Shown here: positions 23,701-38,700 of the stretch, one piece after another
Layout of the letters: each line of letters starts with the position of its first letter
Position numbering within the stretch: the first letter of the stretch is position 1
Notes under the pieces: generated by a model
The model's database searches: none
Told to the model about the DNA's origin: nothing
What the model saw: the letters and a program-made list of their open reading frames with translations, nothing else
Program-made: the position numbers and the translations under genes
NCBI RefSeq assembly: GCF_015832195.1
Contig: NC_052027.1
Span: 62,001-126,000 of the forward strand
DNA length: 64,000 nt
From: Motacilla alba alba
Lineage: Eukaryota; Chordata; Aves; Passeriformes; Motacillidae
Reading direction: 5' to 3'

Positions 23701-26700
23701 TTTTATTTTTAATTGATACATATGGGTTTCCTATAGTTTTGGCATGATGGAACTTAGGGAAGAAGAAAACATCTATACAGGCATAGTGCCGACACTGTAG
23801 TTTTGCCCCAGTCATTGAGGAAATCTTAGTCCGCTTTGGCTTTGTAAATATTTGGCCTGGTCATTGTAAAATCAATTCAGATGGCTCCCCCTCCCTGATT
23901 GTGTACCATTAGCTACGGTATGCCTGCTGTGCTCTGTGAACTTGGGAGAAACCAAGGAGATTTGAATTGCACATCTGTATTCTGGATTCCTTAATGCTAC
24001 ATAAAGTTGAAAGACTGCATAAAAAGCAGTTCTGCAAAATCAGGAACAAATCCACTGCTAACATCATCCTTTACAACACACGAGATAGATAAAGCAGAAG
24101 TCTCTTACTCCCACTGAAATCATAGCAAGGTTTAGTTGTGATGGCTGTAGGAGTATTTTCCAGGCTTGAGTAAGCAGCAGTAACATTGTATTAATGAAAT
24201 CAATTCAGCCCTCTTACACTGATTATAAATTCAAACCAACTCATAGCAATAAAGTCAGTGGTTGACTGAAAGTCAGTTTATTCTGCCCAAGAGCAGAGAC
24301 TCATTCAAGATTTAGGACCCTAGACACTGACGGTAGAACAACAGCTATACCAGTAATTTAAACAGTAGCAGGGCAGACGCTCAAGCCCTCTGACCACAAT
24401 TGCCTATCTCATTTTGGTTACTTGTGCCATTCCTAGCCAGCATGCTCCCAAGTTATGGCCAGATATTGATAGAAAGCCCTGTGCCACAGGGGAAGGGATG
24501 TGAAATAGGGACCTGAGCCATGTTATGCCACTCTTCTCAGTGCCAGCAAACATGTCCTAGCCCAGGTTATTTGCCAGTGGAGTATCCAAGAATTAATTCA
24601 TGTCACCACTTCATACACATTTCTATCAGAAAGGGATTACATGTCCTCTCTCTCGGCAGTAAGAGGTACAGTTTAGACTGCCATGCTATTTGGTGGCTAA
24701 AGTGGGGTTACATTCATCTCTCTATATAACAAGACATGGACAAAAATCTGCAACTAGAAAACATTACAAAAAAGACTTAGTGCCATCCTTGGTGCTTAAA
24801 AGGGGCCTCATAAGCTCTCTGGATCAGCACAAGCATGATGCAGTTTCACACAAGACAATGATGAAGGGAGGAAGGGGAGACAGCACCATGTGCCATGTCA
24901 GAATTGCTAGGCTGTTGCATTATGAAAATGACAAAGAAGCCAAAGGATGCCCTTGCAATCAAGAGGGACTTGAGTTATATTTCTACTCTTTTGTGTGATG
25001 TATGGTGTTTGTTTTCCTTCATCCCTCAGCTGCCTTATTCATTGTTTCTGAAATCACGGACCAAGCCAATGACAGCATGCTCCAGGCGGTGAGTCCTACC
25101 ATGAGGCATGCTTCCCTGATCAATAGTGTGTTTTTTGCACATCTGTTAAAGTGAATACATATGTCTGCTAGATTCTGAAGCCTCCTCCAAGGTGAGACTC
25201 AAGGGCTTATACAGATCTGGTTTACAATACTGCAGATGTGGAGTTGGTCTGTGCCCTTTAGTGTGGCTGTGCAAGATGTAAGACACTATAGCAAAAAGCA
25301 CAGAGGAAGTTTTTTCCCTCTTGGGTTTCAATTCACTTCTATATTATTTCATTTTCTGATCAATGAGAGGGTTGTTAATAATCATTCAGGCATCAGAACA
25401 TGAAATTCAAGAGACAAAGAGAAAAGGCATCACATTAAGATGATGTAGATGAAGGAAAGGAGTGAAATATCAATCTTCTTACTAAGAGCTTGTTTTCAGG
25501 TAGGCTTTTAAGGCTGAAAAAATGAATGCACTTGAATTGTTAGGGAAAAACACAATAATCGGTTATGAAGATGAAAGAACAGATGTAGGTTGCATGGAGG
25601 GTGTCTAACAAGCGTAGAGTTTTATCATAAAAAGTAATGTAATCTGACCCCTCTGTAAACTAGACTCTGAAACTACAGAATTAGTAAGCAAAGTTTTCAA
25701 CTGGTTTGATTCTGATTTTCCTTCTCCTCAGGCAAAGAATTTATAATCTTATTTTCCCATTACTAAAGCAGTCTTTGTACCAAAATAAATATTTCATCCA
25801 AAACCTGAGATCTCATGCAAACCTTTCAGAAAAAATCTCAGAGCTGTAGAGATATCTGTATTAGAGGTTCAGAACTCTTAGAGCTCAGTTCCTAACAGAT
25901 CAAGGTCACACATTCCTGGCACCTCTGCTTCCTTAGATTTCACTCAGGTATATGGGATATTTATAGAAATACTTTTCTGAAGTCTGAAGTATATGTAAGT
26001 GGCCAAAATCAAATTTGGGTTGCATTGCCATGAAATCATTTTGTCTCTACTAAGCCATGCTTCAGCTTGAAGAACATCATTGTATCATCTGAGTCTTACA
26101 CATGTCACAGACTGTGTAATAATTGCTATTAATAATGTCTGTTATGGAATAATTTCATCACAAATTCCAAATATATTTTTACACTTATTTTTTATCCTAT
26201 CACCAGAGAACATCTATTATTTTTCAAAACTTTGGTATGGAAGAGATTAAACAAAATTTTCTTCTTTTCCTTTTGTGTGAATGTAGGGGTTTTTATGAAA
26301 GCACAGGTTCAAGAGAAACAAAGTTCAATTTTCTGCTAAATCAGAGGTTATCCTCCTGAATTAACATCCCAGACACAAAAGCCACAACCAGCACTTCTTT
26401 TCTTTCTCTCAGTTTAAAAAAAACAGAAAACATAAAAGCAAATAATATTCCAATTACATAAGAAAGTGAACAATGCCACTTATTTTAGAGCATTAATAAA
26501 TTGTCATGTACCTGGCTGAATTTCTAAGAAATAATTTAGACTTGGCATATACCTAGAAGGAAGATGATTTCTGTACCCACATACCAGCTCATCAAACAAC
26601 ACTCCAAAAATCTCATAGGAGCACTGAATTAGGATCTACATTTTCTACAGAATATCAATGACCCATTATTAGGTTTTTTTTGTTGTTTTATGATAAGACT

Positions 26701-29700
26701 CTAGCAGTTTTTCCTGGGGGCTATTAACCCAGGATTTTCAAGCAAGTAATGACCATAACTTTCTCCACAGCATTTTCACCATGCAGGAAAATATTACTTT
26801 CAATTTACAGATGTACAAAAAGAAGTACGAGGCACACCATCACCACAGAGTATTATGTCTATCTGTAATTCCAGGAGATGAACTAAGCAGGGTTTGTACT
26901 GCTCTCTGAATGTCTACAATCTGTTAGAGGCCCTGAGATGCTAAGAGCTATAAATCACTGCTGCCATTAACAGCTGGCGAATTCCCTGGGGAGGTGTTCC
27001 TGCTGCATAGACATCATGATAAAATTATGGAAGCTACAGTTCACTGCTAAAATGGCCACAGCAGCATTTCTGACACCCAATTCTGCAGTACTGTCTGGGT
27101 GGAGCTTTGCTTTTATTCCTTAATTGTAGGATTGTGAAGAATCTTAGAAAGAAAAATAGTGATAATTTTAAGACCAATGAAGAAAGCTATATAAACTCAG
27201 AATTTTGGGGAACTGACAGGAAACTATGGCCCTCCCTCAGCTGTCCACATTCCCAGATAAACCACTATCCTTCACATGTGATGGGTGTTTGACTTCCTTC
27301 AGGAAATGAGTTCAATACTTCTCTGTCTGTTTCCTGGTGAACATGTGTCCATATTGCAAACATCAGCATTTCAAGAGGTTCCTCTGCCAGCAGTCTGCAG
27401 CAGAGAAAAGCTGGGCTGCTGCAACTTCTCTCGCTCTGATAGAAACACAGATGAGTAGTCCTAGCGCTGGCATGAGTGTGCTCACAGGAGAACACTGATT
27501 TTTCTGCAGATGAAAATGAGGTTTTCATTGTGGAAGCTGTCAATTGGACAGGTTTTGCCAGGCTAAGGTACCCTTCAGTAACAGGAAAGTCCTTTGCAAA
27601 TACCTTTTGCAAAAGTCAGCTATCCCATGATCCCTGATATTTCTTATGCTGTTGCTTTATATGTTGCTTCTATTTTATTTGCCTTAAGTATTTTAGAAGT
27701 GACCTGGAAAAATCGATTTGTGAATTCCTACATTGTAAAAGAGATACCTGACATCTCAAATTCTTGAAAATGTGTCAACTGTCAATTATGTTCCATGGGC
27801 ACAGTGAAACCCTGTGCTGGTCAAGCCTTGTAGGTATTTCCATGTATTTGACATCCATTTGCTGATTAAGAACTAAGTATCATGCTAAACAAGTGCAATA
27901 TTTCACTAGGGCAGTAAGATAGGGAGATTTCAGGCTTATTCAAAAAGCAAGCCTGGATAGGTATGTGAATTGTGTTAGCTGAAATCCAGAGTAAATTAGC
28001 CTTGACATATCATCATGTTAACTTGGATATGCTCCTTCTGGTATCTGTGATAACTTTCTTAATTAGCTGATCCTGTAGACATGACTGATTTGTATCAGGC
28101 AGATACAGTGTATGATCTAATGAAGTCTCACTAATCCCAGAGATATATTAATGCCAGTCAATGGAGCAAAGGAAAGCATTGCCTGTTGAAGCAGAAGACT
28201 GTTCTAAAAGGCTGTCAGGTCACAAAGCTGTATCAAGTATGGTCCTTAGTCTGTAGTTATCTGGGTGCATAACTGAAGATACAGGATACAGTGGCTGTAT
28301 AGTATAGGAGACTTAGGTAGGAGACTCCTAATTTTTAGGCATATTCCAGTGAGGACTCACTGCTGCTGGGTAGCCCATTCTACTGTACTGATCAGATAAA
28401 AACCACAGCTGAATCCCATGCACAAGCCTATGTTTTAATGGCCTCATCTGCTAAACAGAAGGAGATTTGAAAATATTAGCAATATTGCAAAGGTACAGAC
28501 ATCCCTTCTTCCTTCTTACATTCATCTGGTTTTCTTTATGGGAGCACAGACTTATCTAGGTTAATCTTATTTACCATCTTTGTGGATAAGTTCATGCCTT
28601 GTTCAGGCCAGGTAACTAGGTAATAGTATCAGAGTTGAATCATAAACTTCCTGGTTTTTGCAAAGCATCCAAACAGAAATGCAGCTTCATTGCCTACTTA
28701 CTAGCGTACCCTCTAAATCCCCTATTGCAAAGGCATTAATCCATTATCGCAGAATGTAAATCTTCAGATAATTCTACCAACAGTCTGAAAGTATCAAAGC
28801 ATGCTTTGGATTATCAGTGTCATGGCTCTTACACACAGGCCTTTGGAGCAGATAATGTATTTTGTCCCTATTTTATTAGTTCACAGAGCCAGAAAGTCGG
28901 CAAAGAAGCCAATGCATAAATACCATATGAAGTTAGCAGTTCCTTTGGAAGGTACACTGGGGAATCACAGGTAAAAGAACTGTAGAGGGTCACAGCAGAT
29001 GTGAATGCAGGTGATGAGGTTTTGTAAAATCCATAAGGCAGGAAGAAGACTTTCTGGGTGTAAATCTTTGGTCTCAGTTCTCTCTGAAATCTAATTCTAA
29101 TAATATCAGTTCTATCAGCATAATATCTAGTAATATCAGTTCTAAAGAAATAAAATGGTGAGGAGGGGTGAGGGAAAATTTGCCTGTTTGTATAAAAACA
29201 GTCTCCATGCAGCCTTCTAAATGCTGTTTTTCTCTCCCAGGAAAACTTGCAGAAGCTAGTACACATAGAGCACAGTGTGAGAGGGCAGAGCGGCCTCGTC
29301 CAGCCGGGAAGGGTGAGTGCTGCAGGCAGACCTATGCTGGTAAGGGCATTCTTTCTGGCCAGCAATATCTCTGTGTGGATGGCCATGGTTCAGTTGCCTA
29401 CAGGTGTTGTTTATTGAGCTATTGTGATACAAGTTGGAGCACTGGTTTGTGTAAAAAACATTATTCTGACAGTGCACAAGAAGAAGATCGTGCTGAGAAA
29501 GACGTGCATTGTCTCTGCTTTTACACAGAGCAGCCTTTTGGCTTTTCACTTCAGTCCTCAGACACCCCAAGTGTAGTGTATTTTGATGGAGCAACTGCTT
29601 TCGTCCTTATATACTCCTGTCAAAAGGCTGCAACTCTAGCAGGAATTGCTTTGAGCTTGAAAAGCCTCTGTCCTTTATATAGCTGGCTAAGAACCTTAAA

Positions 29701-32700
29701 TTAGGGCAATTAATTTTTTTCAACTTTATATTTTCACCATTCCCCCATGGTGCTTTTAATAGAAGATGCTGTTTTTAAGCAACGTATCAACAGAAACATG
29801 AGAGTGTACAGCTGTCTTGCTATCCACATCAAATGCAAATTTCTTCTTCTGACTTTCAAACTCGTCCAGATCTCTCAGCTCCAACCTGCTTCTACGTTTC
29901 AAAAGATTTCTTTCTTGAATTCTGCAACTCTGAATTTCCCTTCAGTCCACCAATATATTTAACAAAATTCATGAATCAATTTTCAAAGCATGCCTACTCA
30001 TAGCATAAGAATACTCATCAGCCAAATATTGCAAATATTTGTTTTTCTCTCTAACATCAGTATTCTCATATGCCCTTACCAGGTAATGCTTTAATAAATT
30101 CTGCAAAGCCCAGCATACAGATTTTACAGGATTTGTATCTCTGATTATAAACTATTCTAGAGTGGAGAAGTACACTAGATTCTGTTCTCCATCTGAAAAG
30201 AGCAGATGACTGTTAATCCACTGATGTAGTTCCATTAGTTATGGCAGACTTTTTCAAACATTACTGCAATGAAGTTCTAGTGTGCTGGTTTAGCTGCTTT
30301 TACATACACAGTCCTACGTACATACTTAGTAACAAGATGGACTGAAAAAGTATTGTGCTTGCAAAATTATGCAAATTATATATGGAGGTATAGTTAAGAT
30401 GGTGTGGCATACTAAAACCCAAGGTTTCCAACCCATTTTGTACTGACACAAATGCAAGCCATGAAGGGTAGCAGAGCTAACCCCGGCAAAGACTAAGCCA
30501 GATCATAGGGAATAAGGCTAGAAACAAGTGCTGAGGTTCTCTCTCTCTTCTTGTGCTGATGAATGGCATTGGAGTAGCTCCTTCCCCAGGAGAAATACTC
30601 TTTTCTCAGTAAGATTCAGAATGAAATCTCAGGATTACAATCTGTTGTCTTCTCCTTCAGATCTTTGTTAAAGAGGGAACACTGATGAAAGTCTCTGGCA
30701 AAAACAGGCGTCCTCGACATTTGTTCTTGGTAAGATTTTTTTTATTTTTTTACTGTTTCTCTGATATCTTTACATCCATTTATGCAACCCTAAAGCCTGG
30801 GAGATTTTAGGCTGCAAGTCATTTTACCATCAACAGTGATGTAGTGAGTTAGTTCCCATTTCTAACAGGGCTGTAGTCCTTTCATGCATCCCATTGGCCC
30901 CACATACAGGAATACGTGCTGTGCAACCCTCCAGTTGTGCCACAGTTACATACAGCCTTCACCAGGATGGAATTCTGCAAAGTGCAAGTTTTCAAGGGGA
31001 TGAGGAAGATGAGAACTCCCGAAAACCTTCAGGAATTAAGCTACACACTTGAAAGTCCTAAGACCTTTGAATATTTAATCAGGAGCAAGAGAGAATGCCC
31101 TACTGCTAAAGTAGCTGAAAACTTCCTTTGGTCACACTTGGGAGGGATCTTTGAAACTGAAGAACTTGCATTTAGCTCCCACTGTCTACATATATGTAAA
31201 TTACCTGATAATTTTGTGCATTGCCTCAGTGTAGTTCCTCTAAACACACACCTCCAGCTTACTGTGGATTAGAACAACAGTTTTCAGTGACAGTTTGCAA
31301 CATTCTTCTAGGATAATTAGGAAAAATGGACGTTTCATCACTTGGCTGGAATACTCCTTACAAGGATCCACAGCCCTACTGCAAGTATTTGCAAATCAAA
31401 ACAGATGAAACCCCACTGTTTTGGAGACATGCTATAAAAACTTATGCTTTCTATTTTGCATCACACGCTCCATTGAGCAGGTAGAGAGTTTCTAAGACCC
31501 CAGGCTCCTGAGCTCTGTTCTCAGCTTTTCAGGTAGCGTATTTTGTAACCACACGTATTTGTATGCACTTTTCAATATTAAGGGGATTATGATACTTGCC
31601 CATGTCTTAGGACTTTGTTACCTGCTTACCTGTTAATGTTTGAAAAATTCTTTAGAGCTCCCTCACAGAAAAAAGCCATAAAGAACTGAGAATTACTGCT
31701 GCTCTTAACATTACAATATTGCTTGCAGATTTGATTTTAAAATAAATTAATTATATGCCAGGAACACATATTTGCTGTTGCCTTTAAGTGCTGACAGCTT
31801 TTCACCATGGGATCAATGTAAGGAGAAGAGATGGCTTATTACAGAAGCCATATATTTTGCATAAATCCTTTATACTTCTCCCTCTTACTTCTAACTCCTA
31901 TTTATGCATGAGTTTACGCACAAGCTTCTTTCCCTCCTTACTCACATATTGCTATCATAATCAAAGATCAGATGGGATGGGATGAAGTGCTGGTGCTGCA
32001 CTTTTTTGATGGTTTCAGTGGTTTCTGTGAAAATTCAGACTTTCATGTACTGAAAACTATGGATTTCACGCAAATCTTCAAATGTGAGAGAGCTGCAGTT
32101 CTGTTTTACAGAGTCAGCATCAATGGACTGTAACAAGTGCAATAAATGTCAAAACCATGACTTTGTTGCAGTTACAGGAAAAAGGCTATGCCAGAAACTC
32201 CAGGAGCTGGCCTTAAGAAACAGCGTTCTCAGCAGCAGTAACTCTGAAGTCTAGTGATGACCACTTAATAACAGAGGATAATTACATCCCTACTGATCTC
32301 TCTTCTGAAACACTTGCCTTTGCTAGTCTTCAGAATTACTTTGGAATTGTGGCTAAAGCTGGGACAAAATTCCAGGACATCGCTACCCTTTAGTCTTCCA
32401 ATGTGTTTGTTGCTGCCATCATAACCCATTACTATAGCAAAACCTGTAAGTGCTACAAACTTAGCTGTTGTAACTGACACAGAGAATTTTAAATGAAGAT
32501 CAGAAATCAAGTTGATAATAAATGCTGAGAGGAAAGTAATTTAAACATGGGATAAACTTATATAAATTTCAAGTCATCCAAAATGGTTTTATCAGTTGAA
32601 GGTCATAAGTCACAAGAGGCCAAAATTACTGGGAACCAAACAAGCACAGAAATTACTTTCTGGCATTCTCTAGTTTAGCAACTTTTTCCTGGGGAAAGTT

Positions 32701-35700
32701 CAGATGCTCAAAGTCAGATGTTGACTGCAGAGAGAGAAGTGTCTCTTGACAGCTGGAGACATTGCAGTAGCTAGCCAATGTCTTGTTAATATAGACGCTC
32801 TCACTATCCAGAAACAGTGGTTTTTTTCTTCCTTTCAGTCAGCAAGGCAAATTGTTACCAAATGTGCTGTCATGCAAAGAATAGGGTGGAGCTAGCCATA
32901 ATGGTCACTTTCAAGAACCAAGAGACACATAAACCTGTCTTCTTTCCTGGTCTAACACACTGAAGTTGCAATTACTTCAGGCTTCCTGTATTGTATCTCC
33001 AGTAGGGTCAGGGAGAGGGTGACTGGATCATTGAAACTACTTGAAACTTATTGGCAAGTATCTACCTTCGGGTTCAGAGATTTCTGTGGAAGAAAAACCC
33101 ATTACAAAACCCTAAGACTAGAATAATTTCCTAAACATTGTCTCTTAAAACTGACATTTATTTATAACCTTTAACTTCTAAGGGCCATATTATAATCCTT
33201 TGAAGCCCCTTGCAAAATTCAGGTTTGCGTATTAACAAAAACACCTTTCAGAATTTCTTTTTAATGCTTCACATGTTAGCAGTGACTCAAAAAGATCACC
33301 AGAAGATAACATGTAATAGATATAGTTTGGCTTATCTTTGATGGAGTGAGTGTATTTACCTTCACTATCCCAAGGAGATTTTTACATGAGTAGCATTTTC
33401 TGAAGTTCTTAGTAGCGAAGCTGCTCTATCTGAAGCTAAATCAGGACCAGGAACTGGAGAGAATTTCAGAGCAAGAGTACGCACTGAATGATAACCCTGA
33501 CCCTAACTTCATCCCTACACATCCCAGGAGATGAGTCCATCAAACTGAAGTTGTAGCTAGAATAGGCTGTAAAATTTGGGTGTGTGCCAGACTTCTACTT
33601 GGCCTGTGCTTTCAAAGTGTGCTTTAGTGGTGTGCTCTGAATATATCTCTGCCCATAAGGAGCGCTGTATGTCTGTGCACAGCACATATATGCATGACAG
33701 TGTAAAGATAAATTTCAAATGTTTCTGCAGGTATATGTTGCCTGTATCAAAATGTTACTTGAGCTGGCTGTTTTGTGCAGGCTGATGGTATTGTTGAATC
33801 TGGTGTTTCCTGGCAGGATGTTTTGTGAGTTTTGCTGTGTGTCTGTTTCCTGAGTCCAGTCTCTGTTTACAAGGATGTTGTGGCCTCTGTGCAGCACAGT
33901 ATGGGCTGCTGAAACTGGCAGGTCCCCTAACTGCCCCTCAGCCACAGGACTTTGCAACTCAGAGCCTGTCTCTTATCTCACCCTTCTAAGAATTTCTCTA
34001 CAAAGACCACTTGTTTTGAAAATGGATTGCAGGAAGCTGCTATCAAATGGGAGACTGTTTAATGCTGTATCTGGCAGGGTTGGAGTATAGGAGATTTTTG
34101 GAGTCACAGCTTGAAAAACACAGTTACATTCAGACTGGTCCATTGACACTCAGGGCATATTTAACTCAGACTTGAATAGAAGAAGGCTGGGTTCATAATT
34201 AGCTAGCCTTTAAAACATTCAGAAAAACCAAACGTGGTAGAAGCTTTTAGACAGAGAGTATATTACATATGGATGCAAGCAGTTCAGCAGGGCTTAAATT
34301 TGTTTGGATCAATCAACTTGAACACTAAGTTAGAAGACTTGCATTGACTCTAATGTTACTGGGTACCTGTCATAAGAGAGAGAATTATAAAAAGAAGGTG
34401 GGGGAAAGGAAAGCAGTGACAGAAAAAAGGGAATAAAGGATGAGACATATCCTTCTTTCTCTGTGCAGAAAAAGGATATGTGCTCCAATATCAAATTCTG
34501 AGCAGTCTGGGAATCCCAGTTATCAAAAGTATTCTGGCAAACAAGAAGTGTGTCTGAAGCTCAAAGACTTGTGGGAACTTCCCACAGGGTTCTAGCAGTC
34601 CATCTCCTCTACTGCAGATTTCTGAGGGGCTGCAAGATCAGCTTTTATCATCAGCCAGTCCTCACTGCTTGAGGGAGCAGTGGACAGTTGAAGCAGGAGA
34701 ATGCATGAAACCACTGGTACTAATACTAGTTCTGTCCATACCATTCATATGGCCATCACTAAGGTCAAAGTGTTTCCTTTGCAAAGGAAACAGCAGTGAG
34801 TGCAAACCCTTTCTTTCTTCATGAATATATTTGCCTTGCTTCACAAGCTTTGAAATATTTGTCATGGTTTCACTGTGTCAAGTTGTAGCTAGTGAGACCT
34901 CCAAATCACAGCCTACTGCTAAATAGGGGAGAAAAAAAGGAGGGAAAAAAATAATGGGCAATTAAAAGCAAAGTAACGTTTAGTAAAATCTTGGGATATT
35001 AATCAAGGTTGTCATGCTAATGGTGTGCACCATAGTGTCATCCTTTATCAAGAGTACTAAAAAATAAGCAGGTTTTTTAAGAGATATAAAACTTTTAAAA
35101 TAAATTTTAAAAATTTAGTTTGCTATTCAAGAAGCCTCATAGCAGGCTCTGTCAGGATCCTGAAAATATCTCTCAGGAGTTCACTTCCTTGGGTTTAGTG
35201 CCCAGGTGCTGCAGGGCCCATTTTAGAGCCAGTGCTCTTTATTATCTTCAGGAACAACAGGGATGCAGGACTCAAAGGGATAAGAAGTAAGTTTGCTGAT
35301 CATGCTGAAATGGGAGGAGCTGTTGACTTCCTCAAGGGCAGAGAGGCCTTGCAGAGAAACTTTGACGAATTGGAAAGATGAGCAACCACCAACCGTATGA
35401 AGTTTAACAAGGACTAGTGTTGGGAAGGGGCAAACCTTTAGTGTAGACTAAGCAATGAGATGCTGCAGAGCAGCACTGTGCAAAGGGACCTGTGAGTCCT
35501 GGTGAGCAGAAGTTGAATATGAGTCAGCTGTGCCCTGGCAGCCAAGAGGGCCAGCCCTGTCCAGGGGCGCATCAGGGTCAGCATCACCAGTTGGGTGAGA
35601 GCGGGGATTTTCCTGCTCTGCTCTGCACTGGGGCAGCCTCACCTGGAGTACTGTGAGCAGTTTTGGGCACCACAGAATAAGGAGCTAAAACTGTTAGCGA

Positions 35701-38700
35701 GCATCCAAAGGAGGTACACAGAGATGGGTAAGGATCTGAAGGAGAAGCCATACAAGGAGTGGCTGAGGCCACTTGAATTGTTCAGCCTGGAGAAGAGGGA
35801 CTGAGGTCAGATCCAATCATGGTCTGGAACTCCCTCAGGAGGGGCAGTAGAGGAGCAGCACCAGTCTCTGCTCTCTGTGACAGGATCCAAGGGAACAGCA
35901 TGAAGCTCTCAGGAGAGGGTTAGACTGGATATTAGGAAAGGGTTAGGGTTAGGTAACAGTCCCAGCAGTTCATCAAGTTACAGCTTGTTCCAGGTATACT
36001 CCCCCAGGAGAATGGGAAAACAGGCAAGCCTACAAGCCATATTGCAAATTATTGATTTTGTCTTTCTTTTCATATAGATGAATGATGTTCTGCTGTACAC
36101 ATATCCCCAGAAGGATGGCAAATACCGACTGAAAAAAAATTGGGCTGTGTCAGGCATGAAGGTAATGCTTCATCTGTATTAAAAGCTTGAATTAAAGTTT
36201 TATAGGGAACTGCTTGTGCTGTGCTGGTTTATGTCTCATGTCCAGCAAGGGGAAAGAGGGGATGGACCTGTTATCAGGGCATTCCCTTATCTCTTACAGG
36301 AGACAGAAGGAAAAATGGTAGAAAACAAACATAAAAAGATTTTCTCTAAATCTGTGACTTAGTATGACAGACTTATTCATACTGCATAAATAATACAAGC
36401 CAAAATCAGTTACCCTCTAAACATGAAACAGGAAACAGAAAAGATTTATTATCTCATTTTGTCTCCAGCCAATGCATTCTTGTTCCCTTCAATATATTCA
36501 CTAGAGCTTAGTCTGCCTGGTTTCAAACTCCTGCTACTCAAAATTTACACATGGCTGGTTTTCATATGCCTTTTAGCTGTTTTCATCAAAAGCATTAATG
36601 GTTCAAAAAGCAATTAGCCAACTTTATGGGGGAAAGGTGTATTGGGAACAATTTCCTGCAGTGATACGAAACCAGCTTCTTCTTCAATAAATTTATACAT
36701 TGCAAACACAATTAAGCTGTCCTCACACTCACTCTTTCCCTAAGTACTCATTGGCATCAAAACCTATGCAACAGGAAATATTGGACCAAAGAGGTCTATT
36801 GGACCTTCATAACTGTTCTATAACTAATATTCCAAGTTGTATTTATGTGAAAGAGGATTTGAAGTGACAAGTCAAGAGTCTGATGATCTAGAAAACACAC
36901 AAGATGAGAATTACTAATCATTAATTTCAGTGGAATGACATAGGAAGTTTAAGGTGGTGTGAAAACATGGCAGAGGTTGATCACCCCAGGGACCTGAGAG
37001 TTTAAAACTAACTCAGGGATCCCAGAAATTTCTAGGAATTGCCAATATATTCTACTGTTTAGTGAAAAGGAGTTGTGGAACAAGTTCTTACTGAGGTACA
37101 TTTGAAAGACTGAGTCACTAGCATAATGATGCTTGTTAATAAAAATGTATGAAGCTATGAACCTATATTTCTCCTCACTGGCTGTTGCTATTAACAGGCT
37201 ACTAATATACTCCATGGTAGGGAAAAGATTTTAGCTGAGCTGTAGCTTTTAAGTTGGCTTTTTTTTTTTCCCCTGTTAAAGAGCCTTGATGCAGACAGGC
37301 ATCCGCTGAACTGAAGTGCTTCACCGTATAATGCCCACATGTCAGAAAAAAAAGTGATTTCTATTCATTACAAGCATAGACCAAAATGCACTTGGCAGAC
37401 TAAACATCTCCTAAGTTTGTCATATGAAAACTGAACCCTCATATAGATACTTCATCCTTACAGGCTGGATTATGTTATCTTTTCCTTTCAGCACACCATC
37501 ATATTGAAATAGAGATCATACCTCATTACAACAGCAATACAAAAAACCCTAATGCCCATCTTTTTGCATTGAAATATGAAACAGATGGTAGGGGTGTAAG
37601 AGGTCATATGCACTGAGACTTGTGTGGTGTACCGATTATAGACAGTTTAACTCATGTCCATATTCATGTTCATGGCATTTGTTTCTAGGTCAGTCGCCCA
37701 GTGATAGAGAAAGCCCAAAACATCTTGAAGATTGAATATGATGAACATTGCCTGACCCTGTCAGCAAGGTACTGTTCCCAAATGTCCATGGCAGAGGGTA
37801 TTATATTCTAGAGCTGTATCTCTAGTCCAACCAGTACCCAAGACTGAGATGGTGTCTCATTCTTTTTTCACTAGTGTTTTTCAGTCTCCTATTGGTGACA
37901 GACAATGTCTGAGTACTTGATTACACAACAACAACATTCAACATTCATTATAAATGCAAGGCTCATAAACTGTAACTAATTCAGTTAATGTGCTCCCTAA
38001 AGACTAGAAGTTGGGTCTTGATAACATCTTAAAAAGAAAGGAAAGAAGCCTGGGTACTTTCCATTATCTTTCACATTATTTCCCTGCGACACTGGGAAGT
38101 CTGTTATATCTCCCTTTTATAAGTTCCCTTGTTAACCTCATACCTCTAGGGCTGCAAAACTCCTGAAGAAAATAGTAATTAGGTAATAGCATGCAACAGA
38201 TATAAAAGTATTTAATAGTGCTTAAGCATCAAAGTCAAAATTAAACCTTACTGGCAACTTCATGGGTTTTTCTAATAAAAGGAATTTCACTAATTAGCTT
38301 ATGTACTGCTAGTATTGATTGCAACTGGGAGTCAAGACCTCCGTCCTAGGATCCCAAGTCAGTACCAAAAAGAGATTGTAGATCAGTTTCTGATCAGAAG
38401 ATAGCAGTGTACTGTATTTTTCATGGTTCTAGCCCAAAACTATCCCGCTAATTTACATACAGCTATAGCAGAAAGGTAACTGGTTTGTTTCCCACATGTA
38501 GCTTATTACAAAAGATATAGCACACTACAGTGGTATTAAAATTAATGCTTCCAAATAACAAGGTCTTCAGTGCTTTTAAGTACTGACTTTTGCACCATCA
38601 GTCTGCAACTACAGCATGCAACAGAATGCCTAGAAACACAGCCAACTTCCTAAATTACACAGTGCCAGAGAAAGACAGGGATGGCACTTTCTTACTCAGA

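Larger units (their letters stand above)
30730..36077 (+). other. FGD5 intron, 5.3 kb, with a CR1 copy
   Basis: A phase-0 intron. It is AT-rich except for the CR1 fragment at about 35225-35940, followed by a short telomere-like GGTTAGGGTTAGG. No gene was recognised; the 118-codon ORF at 30916-31272 has no known counterpart. Confidence 0.75.

Noticed and set aside
28868..29386. 172-codon - strand ORF
   Set aside because: It runs antisense over an FGD5 exon and has no recognisable protein features.
29168..29704. 178-codon + strand ORF
   Set aside because: It overlaps an FGD5 exon in the wrong frame and reads through the intron donor; it is a shadow of that exon.
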